Assembly: GCF_014066305.1 (NCBI RefSeq)
Contig: NW_023501052.1
Location: 496,001-560,000, forward strand
Direction: 5' to 3'
DNA: 64,000 bases
Source: Letharia columbiana
Taxonomy: Eukaryota > Ascomycota > Lecanoromycetes > Lecanorales > Parmeliaceae
Of the stretch, positions 33,531-45,401 are shown one piece after another. Position numbers and translations under genes: made by a program. Below the pieces are notes generated by a model. It worked only from the letters and a program-made list of their open reading frames with translations. It was not told the DNA's origin and did not search any database. Position 1 is the first letter of the stretch; each line of letters starts with the position of its first letter.

Positions 33531-34264
33531 ATGTTGCAAGTAGCGTTACACTCCCCTTCAGAGCCATGGGCCATTGGGAATGATTCTCTCCCAAGAGCCC
33601 ATTCAGATCGCCAAGACCCTGCATTGCCAACAGATGATCGTCAACAGCCCGATCTCGGAAGCCATCTTGTCGTCTCCCCATACACTACTTTACAGCATCT
33701 TCTTGACTTGAGAACACTCGAAGAGTCACAGAGACTTCTAGCCAGGGCACTGACAGTCCTCCAATCCGTCCGAGGAGACTACGCTACGGCCCCCTACCAC
33801 CAATCATTCAACTGGGAGGCGGTGATGGACCGACTAAAGTCGTTACTCGAGCTCTCACAATACCAATGGAAGCGCCAACATTTCTACATAGTGGTCTTCA
33901 GATCCCAGGTTCCTCCAACTACTGACCGCACGCACCTCGGTGCGCTCGACCAGAAATCCCACATGGAAGCAACCAAAAGCGGTGGATTATTGAAGTATTG
34001 GTTCGGACTGCCCGACGAAAACGGGAGGAACCTGGCAACATGTACCCATTCTGCCATTCCCAAGGGCCAGATCTCCAGACATTGACACTCTAGGCAGGCA
34101 TATGGCGCAACTTCGCAGACGCGCGCCCGGCCAGTGTTGGTCCGGGACACAAAGAGGCCATGAGAGCAACCGTAAACATGTACACGGAGTGGAAACTGGA
34201 GCGGTTGAGGTTCGAGATTGGCGATGGCGCCGGGGCATGGAGTATCACACCGTGGGAAGATTGA
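33531..34264 (+). CDS. UPF0643-like conserved fungal protein
   Basis: Two exons (33531-34041 and 34098-34264; a 56-nt intron, GTACCC...GGCAG) give 225 residues. The protein starts MLQVALHSPSEPWAIG. Notable blocks are HQSFNWEAVMDRLKSL, KRQHFYIVVFRSQVP, LLKYWFGLPDENGRN and, after the intron, IWRNFADARPASVGPGHKEA and ERLRFEIGDGAGAWSITPW. The ending with a PGH..AM motif, a YTEW helix and a closing W-S-I-x-P-W recalls UPF0643, known from fission yeast and other fungi and without known function. The family link is from memory. The intron is well supported because the intronless frame stops within a few codons and loses the conserved tail. Confidence 0.7.
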
Positions 34265-34886
34265 CCCGCACCAACGCCCGGGTCTACGTACGCATAGATG
34301 GGCATAGAAGAGCGTTGCATAGCGTGCGAATTTCCTTTCCATTGATGCTAATGACATAGATGAAATGGACGTAACCTCGGGGGTAAAACATGCTACCATT
34401 CCAGGCACCGGAGGCTACGCTGGTATTGCGCATTTTTTTCGCTAAAATCACATCTGAAGCAGTGCCTCCCACAAAATGAACCCATTAGAACCTTGATCTC
34501 CTCTTTCCTAGTCCACTAGCGCAAGGTCTTGGCCCACAAGATGTCCTCTCAGCGTGGTGGCTGCACCAGCAAGGACCCCCCTTCCACCGGGGGCGGCTTC
34601 TCTCAATCTTGGAATGATTACTCGTAACTTGTATTGTTAGGCAGTTCCAGATTTGATATGTAGGTAGAGTGGGAAGTTCCGGTGATAATTTCTCAATATG
34701 AAGCTATCCTGCTACCATGTATAGTACAGCTCTAAGTGAAGTATGTGCAGGCCTTTGATAAATGTTCATTAGCAGCGTGTAAGGACGATTCGAACAACGA
34801 ACCAGCATCAGGTGATTAGCACGAGCCTTCCGACATCGCTAATCAGCAGCCGTCTCGTTTCTAAAGATATCTTCTCCCACTCTTCT
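34265..34886. other. intergenic between convergent genes
   Basis: The 3' flanks of the UPF0643-like gene and the Zn2Cys6 gene meet here. Nothing else is supported. Confidence 0.45.
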
Positions 34887-37800
34887 TCACCCAGTCCTCC
34901 CCGTCTCCCACCCCATACTATCCATAAGCTTCTCCCAACCACCGTCCGACGTCATGCCCGTCAAACTTCCAGGAGTCATTCCCGAGCCGGGCGTCATCCC
35001 CGTCCCCATGTCCCAGCCCGCTGGAATCTTAAAAGGATCTTCTTGCTGTTGTGCTGGCGGGCTCATTGCGTGTTTGACACCCTCTCCAGTAAAGATGGTA
35101 CTATGAGTGGGAGGTGCGAATCCCATCATGTAATTACCTCCTCCGCCAGTACTGGACGTAGTTTGGTCATCCTCATGTCCCTGCGATGGGGAGTATGATG
35201 TATTTGATGACGAGTGATTATAACTGCTGTTCGACTGCGGCGTTGGACCCCGGGAATTGGCGGACTGGTCGGCCATTTCGGTATCCAAGTGCCGATTGTT
35301 CGCATTAGTGGCGTTGATCTTGTCGTTATCCGTAAATGAGTTACGGCCCGCCACCGTAGCGATGTTGCCTTGATTCCAGTCGTCGCTTGGAAAGATTTTC
35401 TCATATCGTTGAGAGTGGGCGTCGGGCTTGTTTTGAACTTCACCTGGAGGCCGATAGGAATGGGATTGCACATTTTCCGGAAAGAAGGGTCGAGGTGTGC
35501 CATGCATTCGGGAAATGACGTCGACTTTGCGGTAGGCATATGTTCGCTGGCGAGAATCTTCTGTGCGGACTCTTGGGCTTTCTTTCTTGGCGTCGTCTTT
35601 TGGCAATCGTGTGTCTTCAGAGGATCGATTATCGCCGGGAGACGGGCCATCTTCAGATTTTTCTGAGATGTGGAAGACAGGGGAGCAGTGAGTCTTGCTG
35701 CCGGCGTAATCGGCCGGCAGATTGCTCGAGTCCTGGCATTGAGTCAGTATGTGTTGATTTGGCTAAAGCTTAATGCGATGAGTGTCAGTGAACAAGATAA
35801 AGGCTGCTTACCATTCCTTCCACATATCGTGACGTGTAGTCCGGATTGTGCAAAAAGATGTCTAGACCGCTCCCCTCGATATCCATGTTCAATTGGACCA
35901 AGAATGATTCTGAAAGGGGGTTCTTCCTCTGTATCGCTCGCATGGCGGCTAGGAGGAATTCCAGGGACTGTCGAACTTCCTGGTCATTGGGCATCTTCTT
36001 GAGATACTGAACAAAGACACGAGCGGCAACATAGAGGCAGAAAGCCATGAAAGGGTTCATCTAGCTGTCGTGAGCAATGATGGCTTCATGTAGTTGGAGG
36101 GGGTTTAACTCACGCCTGCAACATCTATATGACTGGTCAAACGCATCACCCCGGCTATTTCCGCTGCTGCCAAAATGCACCGAGTTCTGCTCTGCTCAGT
36201 TATGTTGTCTGGTAGTTGGTTCTTCTCTGCTTTGAATATCGCTGCTTGGTGGAGGCATATTGTGGAAGTGTGGAGGGCGAAATTCAGGAATACAATGTTG
36301 GGATTTCTTATACCCGAGGGCAGCCGGAGATACGAAGGAAGCTGGAGAGCCGTTTTCAGCAGATCGTTATCCATAGTGCGATGCCGCTTCCAGAATGGTC
36401 CATTCATGTCGTGTTCTTGTTGGTTGGGTTCCGGGCGGTGAAGATGGGTGAGATTGAGTCCAAAAAAGTGGGTGACGAGCACGAGTCCGGCTAAAGATGA
36501 AAGCTGGGATGCTTGTTGAGGTCTCATGGCTTCCTCTAATGTTGGCGCTTTCTGGGCTGTACTGCTTTCATAAGCCTCCTCGCTGACTGGGAGGCAGGTC
36601 ATGATCTGAAGTGATGTTAATGCCGGGTCTACTTTGGTACAATCCTCTCAAAGCGAAGACTTACATCTCTTTCATCAATCGCCATTGGCCAGCCTGTGCC
36701 GATACTAGCGTACCGATCTACACAGTAAGCCATCCAAAACGTCCTTCTCCGCTCCTCACGTTCTGTCCAATCTCTTGGCGGCGGGAGACATTGCTTCACG
36801 TCCAAGCCGACACCGTCTACTCGATTCAAGCCCATCATGAGAGCCATTCGTGCCGCGCGACCGACACTCATCCAAGCTCTTGGGAAGTACATCATCTTGA
36901 ATTCGTACGCGCAAATGAGGGTCCAGGTCTGTGCGTGTGCAAGGGATACGAACGCTTCGCCTTGGCCTTTCATCTCATCAAGCTCGATGTACTTTCGTGC
37001 CCGTCTGTAGAATATATCCTGGTGGTGCATGTATTTGTCTGTAATGGAGGCTGCGTGACACCACATTATGTATCGTAGGCAGATTGGTGGGCGCCTGTCA
37101 GGAGCTAGATTCATGGAAGTATAATACCGGTATTTGTGAATCATCGGTAAAGAGGTATGTATCTTATCGAAAAAGACCTGTGTTCTGTGGTCTTGTCAGC
37201 ATGCCCCGATATGGGGGCCCAGAGATCATACAATTCATCGACTGCTTCCTGCGTGGGCATTGGTTCTTCCAGACCAAGACCTATCATCTCCCAAGAAAAG
37301 TTCTGATCGAGGTTGAGATCTATCTGTGGCACAAACTCTGAGTCTGGCATCATCTCTGAAGCCAAATTCGTCATAGGTAGCATGATGGGGTCGTTGGTGG
37401 GCATGGAATCGTAAGATACACTGGGCATCGATTGCTGCATTCCTGCTTGCATACCCATAGACTCTCCGATCTCGAAGACAGTTTCCGGGACTCCATGTTG
37501 CTCAGGTTCACTCGTGTTCTTAGATTTTTTATTATCTTGATTCTTCAGCTTGCCCTCGACTTGCGCTACGCATGATAGACAGCATCAGCCCAAAGATCCC
37601 AAGCCAAAGGCAGAGAGTGTACCGACCTAAACGTGCTTCCAAATCTTTGACATATCCTCTCTTCGGTCCACTCTTTCGCCGTACTTCATCATATGCACAA
37701 CTATGTCCAAGTCTGGCGCATGTCGCGCATTTTGGCTTGTTCCCATCACACTTCAGCTTCCTCTTTCTGCATATCACGCACGCAATACGCTTTAGCTTCG

Positions 37801-37936
37801 CCGTTCCGTTTTCTTCTCCAGTAGCATCGGTGCCATTCTGGTCGTGAGGACTGAACGAATCTTGCGATTCCAATTGCGGCTGCCTGGAGAGATCGTTAAA
37901 GTAGCCGTCGTCGTCGTTAACCGCGTTGAAGGTCAT
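34887..37936 (-). CDS. Zn(II)2Cys6 transcription factor with fungal-specific TF domain
   Basis: Six exons (37936-37627, 37565-37232, 37184-36665, 36605-36114, 36060-35812, 35732-34887) give 916 residues, all in frame across five introns of 47-79 nt. The DNA-binding domain starts at Cys53 (CVICRKRKLKCDG ... CATCARLGHSC), a binuclear zinc cluster, with a linker KRGYVKDLEARLAQVE that starts the dimerisation coiled coil. The regulatory domain (PF04082 type) begins FFDKIHTSLPMIHKY and includes GRAARMALMMGLNRVDG and RRRTFWMAYCVDRYASIGTG. The tail is Ser/Asn/Gln-rich with a TGMTPGSGMTPGSLTGM repeat. Targets cannot be inferred; no biosynthetic or catabolic cluster lies beside it. The internal exon junctions agree with protein homology logic at each site. 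Confidence 0.9.
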
Positions 37937-38542
37937 GTTCGGATATGAATGGAAAGGATGAGTAGCCTAGAAAACAAGACAGTGGCTCTTGACAATTGAG
38001 TAGGGAGAAGTGCAGGCAAAGGGAAGTGTTAAATGTTTGTACTCGCTGCTTGTACATGATCAACCCCCGCCAAGCCAAGCCAAATCAGCCCTACTGGAAT
38101 CGGCATGCCCGCCGCCGCATCAGGAAATGCAACCGAGCTGCAAGATTACTGATAATGCGAATACGAAAGTCACTCTACGATTGAAGACAATTGGTCGAGC
38201 TCGAGGCTGCCAATCCGTCAAAGTTCTAACAGGCGAGTTCGATGTTACTCTATCATTGCTAGATCTGTATCCATGACCTAGACGTTGCCGTCCACCTTTG
38301 CGAGTACGAGGCTGCAGCAGGAAACGGCAGGATTGCGCAGGGTTTCGTGATTAGCTGAACCCTCTGTGTTTCATCGCTCAACAGATGATATCTGTTGCTC
38401 AAACAGGCTTAGGCAATTCTGGTGAGGTAGATTTGTCCTCCATAGCTGCAGGTGTCCATCTTTTGATCTGTCACGAGCGTGGATGCTATGACTTGGTACT
38501 TGTTGATTTTGCAAGCCGCTAGGTCAAGCTTCTCCATAGCAA
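37937..38542. other. intergenic: promoter of the Zn2Cys6 gene and 3' flank of TYS1
   Basis: No coding sequence, repeat or RNA is recognised. Confidence 0.45.
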
Positions 38543-40050
38543 TCAAGGCTTGGAAAGGCCAGTGACCAAGTTCTCCTCGTGTTTCTGCTGCTCCTCTTCC
38601 ACCTTATCATCAGGCTTCACCTGGTCCCTAATAACACCAGGGAACCTATCCCCTAGTTTCTTCTCCTTTTTCGGCTTCTTTTTCACCTCTGGCGGAGGGT
38701 AAGCTTTCTGTTCTACCTCTTGCCATTCCTTGGACGCCTTAAATTCTGCTTGTATGGGTTCAAGGAGCGCATTGAGTGCGTCGGTCACGCCCGACTTCAG
38801 TAGCTGTGGTGTGAGCTATCAGATGGTCAGCTGAATTGTATCGGCGACACACAGGTACAGTTTCTAGTATAATTCACATGAAATTCTGGACTAAGGGGCC
38901 CAAAATCAGTGACTTACTGTATCAGCTGTGTAGTCATCCTTTAGCGTCTCGATGCTGTCATAGACCAGGGGTTCTCCTTCTCTCCGCTCCACCACGAATT
39001 TGCCTTTACCTTCGGTCTTCAAAGCGCTGACTGGCAACAAGACATACTCCACGAAACTGATCAGACCATTGTCCGTCACTTCTTTTGGCACAGCGTATGC
39101 TTTCTTTAGCTTTTTCTTGACAGCATCAGGTGTGTCCAGTATATCGATCTTTGATTCTGGATCAGATGCAGACATCTTCCCTCCCGCAAGACCAGGTACC
39201 TATTCTTATATGAGTCATCGCATACAGTCCAGAGGCTTGCATCGTACCATTGAATTCATGAGATGAGCTCGCTCTTTATAGTTGATCCGGGGAAGCTGCT
39301 CCGCAGCCAATGTGAAAATCTTCCGTTGATCCACTCCGCCAAATTGTGCATCCACGTCAAGGTACTGCTCATCCAGCGCCTGCATTAGAGGGTAAATGAG
39401 ACCGCTCAGCGGAGCATTATCCATCTGCTTCACTACCTCGGCGCCTGCCTTTTTTGCGTCGTGTTCCGTGACTACCGAGCTTAATTTGAATAAGTCCATG
39501 GTGTAATTGCTCGAGGTTTGGTAGTCGCTGCCCATAACGAATTCCAGTTGATCTATGGGAACATTGATAGCCTTGAGGAGGGAGGTTATAACGAATCTGT
39601 AGTACTTCGCGCGTTCCTTGACCAGTTCAATTGGGGCTTTGAGCGCGTCAAGGAAGGCATGAATATCGGCGAGAAGTATCTTGACTTTGCAGCCGGCACG
39701 AAGGAAGTGAGCGAGTTTGACCTATTATCCATCATCAGTCAGAGACCTGTAGATTCTTTCTTGTGTGATGCTTACCATGGGCACAAAGTAGGCGCAGTGA
39801 GGTCTGTCATGTCAGAGATCGGAGTCTCGGGGGGTTGAATCCTGGTGTACCTACCGACCAGTGGTCGCAGTACCTATAAGAGTCAACGATTGCAGCAAAT
39901 CCAATGGTCGAGCCTCGCCATACCCCAGTAGATCTTCAGAGGTCTATCTTCCTTGAGAACGACTTGTTCGATAATTTCAGGTTTCAGGACCTCTTGCAGA
40001 TTCTGATAGATCAGCTTGAGCCTCTCCTCCCGACTCAACTGTTCCGCCAT
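38543..40050 (-). CDS. TYS1: cytosolic tyrosyl-tRNA synthetase
   Basis: Six exons (40050-39924, 39873-39855, 39803-39776, 39721-39248, 39199-38918, 38815-38543) give 400 residues, close to yeast Tys1. Exons two and three are tiny (19 and 28 nt) and together encode [16 protein letters not shown], the class I HIGH-type region of tyrosine enzymes. The Rossmann core includes [18 protein letters not shown] and [13 protein letters not shown] (tyrosine and adenylate binding). The second signature appears as [17 protein letters not shown], a KMSAS variant of KMSKS/KMSSS. A lysine-rich tail ([18 protein letters not shown]) is the eukaryotic tRNA-binding extension. The enzyme charges tRNA-Tyr in the cytosol. 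It is divergent from PRP31 across 232 bp. Confidence 0.95.
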
Positions 40051-40282
40051 TTTAGAGGAAATTGACAGCTCGTTGGATGTGTTTCTGAGAAGGGCGCATC
40101 TGCAATGGACTTTGTGACTGTTTTGTCTGATCTCAGCTTCCGCCGAAGTTTGCCCGTTGAAGCTCGGGCATTCCCGTTAGTGGCCGTGCCAAGGCTTGAT
40201 TCACACTGGAGTTTGAACGACGTCAAACTTGAAAAATTGTAGAGTAGAATCGAATCTTTTTCACCCACAAGAGTCATCTACC
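40051..40282. promoter_or_regulatory. short bidirectional promoter of TYS1 and PRP31
   Basis: Only 232 bp separate the two ATGs of these divergent housekeeping genes, so both promoters and leaders must share it. No TATA box is obvious. Confidence 0.55.
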
Positions 40283-42193
40283 ATGTCTACACTAGCTGAC
40301 GAGCTGCTCAATGATTTTGAGGACTCAGGTTCTGAAGGTGAGGGTGAGCAGCAGAACGGATTCCTTCGAGATGACGCGACACCGCCCGCAACCAACGGCC
40401 GAGCTCAAGCTCCTGAAGGGTCTATGGTCTTAGATGGAGACGAAGAAGATGTGAGCGAGGATGAAGAAACAGCTCTCGGAGGTGTAAGAGCGACTGGCGC
40501 CGCTGCAAACGTCGAAGATGAGGAAGAAGCCAAGGCCAAGGTTGAGAAGATGCAACTTGGGGGAGTGAATGATGTGCGAAGTGTTGCAGGTCTGATGGAG
40601 ACGCTGGAACCAGTATTACAGGTATGTGCTTGTCTCTTGGTCCTTCTTTTGCTCTACAATAAGACCAAAGTTTACATTTTCTGTGGACATAGCCCTGACG
40701 TTTCCCGTCGCCTTCAGAAAATCTCCCATTACCAAAATCGTCCACCTGGGCAGCAGACCACTTTTGTTGGTTCAATCGAAGACAATCCGGAGTATCATCT
40801 TCTCACACAGTCCAATACGCTTTCCACGTCAATTGACAATGAGATAATCCTGGTGCACAAGTACATCCGCGACCACTACTCAATCCGCTTCCCTGAGCTG
40901 GAGACACTCGTTACAAACCCTCTCGACTACGCCAAGTCTGTTGCAATCATTAGCAACGGGCCCATGGATAACATCAAAGAACTTGCGCAGAAGACCGATA
41001 ACATCGTCAGCGCATCGCTGAAGTCGATCTTAGACGGACCTTCGCTCATGGTTGTTACTGTCGAGGCTACCACGTCGAGAGGACGAAGAATGACAGAGGC
41101 AGAGCTGCAAAGAGTTTTGAGAGCTTGCGAGATGACCTTATCCTTGGATCGAGCGAAGAGAGTACTCACCGAATACGTTCAATCAAGGATGAATCTATTC
41201 GCACCGAATCTCACAGCGCTTATCGGCTCCCTCACTGCAGCGCAGCTGCTCAACTTTGCTGGAGGTTTGACCGGCCTTGCGAAGACCCCGGCGTGCAATC
41301 TACCTCCTCTTGGATCGAAGAAGCAATCACAGACCGGCTTTGCCACTAATGTTGGTGTACGGCAGCAAGGCTTCCTCTATCATTCTCCCATAATCAAAGG
41401 CATACCCAATGACCTCAAGCGCCAGGCCATGCGTATAGTTGCTGCAAAAGTCGTCCTCGCAGCTCGCGTTGATCGTGTTCACAATAGCCCTGACGGCTCC
41501 AGCGGCGAACAGCTCAAATCGGACTGTTTAGACCGCCTCGAAAAACTCACAGAACCTCCCCCTAATAAAGGTCCTCGAGCTTTGCCTGCTCCAGATGATA
41601 AGCCATCTAGAAAACGTGGTGGCCGACGTGCCCGCAAAGCCAAAGAAGCGACGGCAATGACTGACCTTCGCAAAGCGCAGAACAGGATGGCATTTGGTAA
41701 GGAGGAGAAAGAAGTCGGTTATGCAGAGACCACGAAAGGTCTCGGTATGATCGGCCAGGCGAATGAGGGCCGCATCCGCTCTCAGCAAATCGATCAGCGA
41801 ACGAAAGCCAAGCTCAGCAAAAACAACAAGGGATGGGGCACTGCAACGCCTCTTGGTTCAGGTACCGCAACCTCCCTTCGCGGATTTGGACAGTCTGGTG
41901 GCAACACCTTCGCTCAGCATGGCTTACGAACAGCTGGCGTTGGGGCTGGCACGAGCGGGACTGCGAGTAGCATTGCTTTCACGCCTGTGCAAGGACTGGA
42001 GCTTGTGGATCCTAAGATGCAGGCTGAACGGAAAAGGAAGCTAGCTGAGGAGGATGATCGGTGGTTCAAGGGTGGTACTTTCACGCAGGTTGGGGGTGCT
42101 GCTGCATCTAATGCAAATGGAGTTGTAACAGACAGTGGAGGGTTCAAAGTACCCGGGCTGCCAGTCAAAAAGATGGCGAAAAGGGAAGGTTGA
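40283..42193 (+). CDS. PRP31: U4/U6 snRNP-associated splicing factor Prp31
   Basis: Two exons (40283-40621 and 40718-42193) give 604 residues; the 96-nt intron is in frame by chance, so it could be missed. It starts MSTLADELLNDFEDSGSEGE, with an acidic N-terminus. After the intron come KISHYQNRPPGQQ and the coiled-coil part, then the Nop domain with NLTALIGSLTAAQLLNFAGG and LAKTPACNLPPLGSKK, which binds the U4 k-turn with the 15.5K/Snu13 protein. The C-terminal third carries KPSRKRGGRRARKAKEA and ends KVPGLPVKKMAKREG. Prp31 holds the U4/U6.U5 tri-snRNP together. The upstream in-frame ATG at 40229 is less likely. Confidence 0.95.
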   Translation: MSTLADELLNDFEDSGSEGEGEQQNGFLRDDATPPATNGRAQAPEGSMVLDGDEEDVSEDEETALGGVRATGAAANVEDEEEAKAKVEKMQLGGVNDVRSVAGLMETLEPVLQVCACLLVLLLLYNKTKVYIFCGHSPDVSRRLQKISHYQNRPPGQQTTFVGSIEDNPEYHLLTQSNTLSTSIDNEIILVHKYIRDHYSIRFPELETLVTNPLDYAKSVAIISNGPMDNIKELAQKTDNIVSASLKSILDGPSLMVVTVEATTSRGRRMTEAELQRVLRACEMTLSLDRAKRVLTEYVQSRMNLFAPNLTALIGSLTAAQLLNFAGGLTGLAKTPACNLPPLGSKKQSQTGFATNVGVRQQGFLYHSPIIKGIPNDLKRQAMRIVAAKVVLAARVDRVHNSPDGSSGEQLKSDCLDRLEKLTEPPPNKGPRALPAPDDKPSRKRGGRRARKAKEATAMTDLRKAQNRMAFGKEEKEVGYAETTKGLGMIGQANEGRIRSQQIDQRTKAKLSKNNKGWGTATPLGSGTATSLRGFGQSGGNTFAQHGLRTAGVGAGTSGTASSIAFTPVQGLELVDPKMQAERKRKLAEEDDRWFKGGTFTQVGGAAASNANGVVTDSGGFKVPGLPVKKMAKREG

Positions 42194-43666
42194 AATCCCT
42201 TCTTCCTTGACGAAATCGTAGCATCTGGCGCTGGGAATGGTAGCATGGCGCAAGGAGAATCTGCTCTTCTGGCGAATGCAATTCATTTTTACGGGTAATC
42301 GCCCATCGATTGTGTATCATTGGCTTCTTTGCTATCAAATCTTCCTACTTTCTCAGCTTACAACCCCCTTCCCGCCGCCATGAAGTACACTGGAGTCCGG
42401 AGAAACATTGAGAGTCGGTACTTTTGGTAGGGGAAGAAGCCCGAAAACATGCCAATGCAAAATCCTGGCTCAATCTAATCCCACAAGTCCTAGCGCGCGG
42501 TAACTCCGACCCCAGGAGGTTGAGTGGAGAGCTTGGGGGTGAAGTCTTGAGGATTCCGCTGGGATTCCGCCGTTTGCGGTGACCGTTTGAGGGGCATCCG
42601 CTGGAGGGGTCGGTCGGGGTTTTTGCCCCCGTCAGTGGCATGTTCTACTGCCATCCCAGACCCGCTTCTGTGGCCCCCGGGAGACTCTTTAGGAAGTCGT
42701 GGAGAATTTTTGAGATCTCTTGGGGGGTTTGAGCCGGTGTCGACTCTCCCAAGGAGGGAGGAGACTGGGGACCAGCTTTCGAGGAGATCGCCCACTTTTT
42801 GCTACTTTTGGCGACATCTCGAGGGGGGTTAGTCCGAGGGGGAAAGGTTCCTGCCCCGTCGGTGGGGTATTCCACTGGCATCCGAGGAAAATTCGGCTGA
42901 AGGTAAGGGAGCTGTGGGCTAGAGGGTACGCTACTCTGAGGGCGGGTTGTTGGAGTTTGAGATTCGAATGGTGGGATGCGAGGGGACTGAGATTTTAAAA
43001 TACTGACTGGCGTAGAAGAAGCCAGAAACGCCCAGCATTTCCCCGCAAAAGAGCTTGGCAGATAAGGCGGAGCTGCTCGGGCCAAAGACCAGCGCTTTCT
43101 GACGTCCTGGTACAAATCCTCAGCGAACGTGACGGTTGAGGAAGGTGTTAGCAATTGAAGCCGATGGAGAAGGCACGATAGCAATCCGAATCACACCGTA
43201 GGGACCGTGCGCCCGGAGATGATGATCAAATCAAAGTGTTCTGATTCCCTCAGTGCGCGAATCCGAGCGAGACTGGGAGAGAAGGAAGGATGCAGCAGCT
43301 AATTTCTGTGTTGTATCTGAGCGGACCCGATCAACAACCGCATACATGAAATCAGGCATGTAACCCTAGGCGGAAGCAAGCATATATGATTTGCTAGAAA
43401 TGCTCGCCGAAAGGAATGCAGGAGATGCAAGGGACGCGTGTGCTTCCAGGGTTAGCAGGCAGCGGGGTTGGAGGGCGAATGGGATTGGAGAATGCCTGAT
43501 CACGAGGACGTCAATCACGGGACGAGGATGTCAATCACGGGTCGAGGACTTTGAGAAGTACAAGTCACGCTGCGCCAATTGGCAGCGAGAGATTATGATT
43601 TGGGAGTGTCATACCTCTTTTGTGTTATTATGTATGTTGACTCCGCTAAACAATCTTCCTCAAACT
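42194..43666. other. no gene recognised; diverged internal duplication
   Basis: Minus-strand frames at 42645-43184 and 42490-42795 are Pro/Ser-rich. They contain related pieces MPVEYPTDGAGTFPPR and MAVEHATDGGKNPDRP, so a segment near 42600-42655 and 42830-42880 has been duplicated and has diverged. I cannot tell a degraded gene from non-coding sequence. The region lies between PRP31 and the unknown four-copy array. Confidence 0.35.
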
Positions 43667-43850
43667 AACAGTAAAAACAGTGTTGCGTCCGATGGCTTTG
43701 CAGCACCAGCATTCTAAGCCCAACAGTAAGGACAGTGTTATGTGTGATACCTTGCTAAACATGCATGCTTGACCCAACAGTAAGGACGGTATTACGAATG
43801 ATGACTGCGCAAAACAAACGTGCTTCCCAAACAGTAAAGACAGTATAGGC
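43667..43850. repeat. 54-bp-period tandem repeat, cluster A (4 units)
   Basis: The core AACAGTAAGGACAGTGTT recurs at 43667, 43722, 43776 and 43830, with spacings of 55, 54 and 54. The core is the best conserved part of each unit. Between cores a looser block recurs, with GCTAAAC and GCATGCTT or similar. It lies 58 bp beyond the stop codon of array gene A on the minus strand. Confidence 0.9.
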
Positions 43851-43908
43851 CGTCCACTACTCCCAGCTCTCCATCGTTGCGGATACCTCCCATCGTCGCG
43901 TGAAGTCC

Positions 43909-44433
43909 TCAAAGCCACTCAGCCCCTGGCATCACTGCTTCCACGAAAACAGTCGCTACCTTGGCATCGACTAGCAAAATCTCCCCAAATGTAGTACCAG
44001 GATCGATGTCCTCGTAGAACCGTCGCCCATCTGGACCCTCAGTATTGGACAACTTCAGAATAAACATGTCGCCCGAGAATATGTTCCCCGACCATGGGTT
44101 GGGGAGCAAAGTTTCTCCTTTTTGAAGGGTACAGAAGACGTGATAATTGGATAGACATATCATAGTACGTTTCGCCCAGGCATTCTCGCTCCAGTGATGT
44201 AGGCGAGTGTCGGGTAGAGGACCAACGTCTGAGTAATCGGCGTGCTTGGTACCGTGATAGAGATGAGAGGTGACTGTCGGCATCTGGGATTCGAGAAGTG
44301 CTCGAAGTTTAGGGTCCAGATCAGTGGGCGGGATTGGCGGTCTGTTAGGCGTGTCCACAGTCTTGATGTATTCTAGATAATCGGGTCCTGTTTGAGTAAG
44401 AACGAGGACCTTGACGTGCGTGGGAGCCGTCAT
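43909..44433 (-). CDS. array gene A, unrecognised paralogue family
   Basis: The frame from MTAPTHVKVLVLTQTG encodes 174 residues and is intact. It could extend upstream through a probable intron (donor GTAAGT at about 44518, acceptor CCTCAG at about 44456) to an unrecognised first exon, since array copy C has a similar intron. The core reads LPDTRLHHWSENAWAKRT, then YHVFCTLQKGETLLPNPWSG, then FSGDMFILKLSN and GRRFYEDID. The same blocks recur in three more genes to the right, so this is a real family. There is no signal peptide or membrane span. I do not recognise the fold and give no function. Confidence 0.65.
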   Translation of the reverse strand: MTAPTHVKVLVLTQTGPDYLEYIKTVDTPNRPPIPPTDLDPKLRALLESQMPTVTSHLYHGTKHADYSDVGPLPDTRLHHWSENAWAKRTMICLSNYHVFCTLQKGETLLPNPWSGNIFSGDMFILKLSNTEGPDGRRFYEDIDPGTTFGEILLVDAKVATVFVEAVMPGAEWL

Positions 44434-45116
44434 GTTGTGTCTAGTTCGAGGGTCTCTGAGGCGCCAAAGTTCAACAGTGAGTAAAATGTGCATCTGAGAG
44501 ATCCACTACTTACATTGACTGGCTGAGATGTCTTTTAATGATGTGTTTGGTATCTTCTTGATGGTGTCTCCCACGATATGGTACTGTGGTGATGTGATCG
44601 CGAATGGGATGGGAATTGGGCCGTGAGGATGTACAAGGAGTTGTATGTTTTCAGAAACAAGAACGAGGGAGAAGGACTGATCTTAAATAGAGAAAGAGAG
44701 GACTGCCCGAAAGGCAAGCAGAAAAACAGAGTCACAGTCTGAAACCTGGGGAAACATTCTCTAACCTATGCATTGGCGATACGTCTTGTCTTGGTCAAGT
44801 CTTCGAGTTCGCAGGCAGTAGATCCGAGGCAGAAGTTGAAGAGAAGGGACTGCCCGGAAGACATTCGGTGAGGCTTCAGCGCTGCCTGAAACGACTTTCC
44901 AAACATATGTTTTAGCTGATTGTTTCGTTGATGGGTTGTCATGTCATAGGCAAAAGGTCTACAGGGACCCAAGAGGGTAGAATGGTCAAACAGTAAAGCA
45001 CGTGTCGGAGAGAGTCACTTTTGTGACAAGGGATACTGGATATGGTTGTAGTAAGAATCATACTGGGACGCTGTCTTGCTTATTGCTTTTCTTGAGCAAG
45101 AAAGCTCGTCTAACCC
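44434..45116. other. 5' flank of array gene A
   Basis: It contains GACTGCCCG-type elements near 44701 and 44849 that recur in the 5' flank of gene B (near 46275), indicating that flanks were copied with the genes. Frames here are short and without domains. Confidence 0.45.
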
Positions 45117-45310
45117 ATCAGGAAGGACAGTGCTATTGTGACGATCTCGCCAGTTATGCATGCTTTACCCAACAGTAAGGACAGTATTGCTACGACAACT
45201 CCGTGAAGCGGACACGCCTAACAAACAGTAGAGACAGTATATGCAAGATGATTCCGAGAAAAAGGCATGCTAAACCCAGCAGTAAGGACAGTGTAGTAGC
45301 GCATCCAACA
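45117..45310. repeat. 54-bp-period tandem repeat, cluster B (4 units)
   Basis: Cores start at 45117 (ATCAGGAAGGACAGTGCT), 45171 (AACAGTAAGGACAGTATT), 45224 and 45278 (AGCAGTAAGGACAGTGTA), with spacings of 54, 53 and 54. GCATGCTTTACCC and GCATGCTAAACCC occur before cores, as in cluster A. The cluster lies about 90 bp beyond the stop codon of array gene B, the same position as cluster A has relative to gene A. Confidence 0.9.
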
Positions 45311-45401
45311 TATCTAAGTCGCCAACATCGCCTAAGCTCCTCAATGCCGCTCAATCCTCCAAGTCTGCTGTGCCAATCTCGCAAGCAAGATCCTGAGCCA
45401 C

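Noticed and set aside
43667..45310. CRISPR-like look of the 54-bp-period repeat
   Set aside because: The genome is eukaryotic, the repeat core is only about 18 bp and degenerate, the spacers are related to each other, and no cas-like genes are present.
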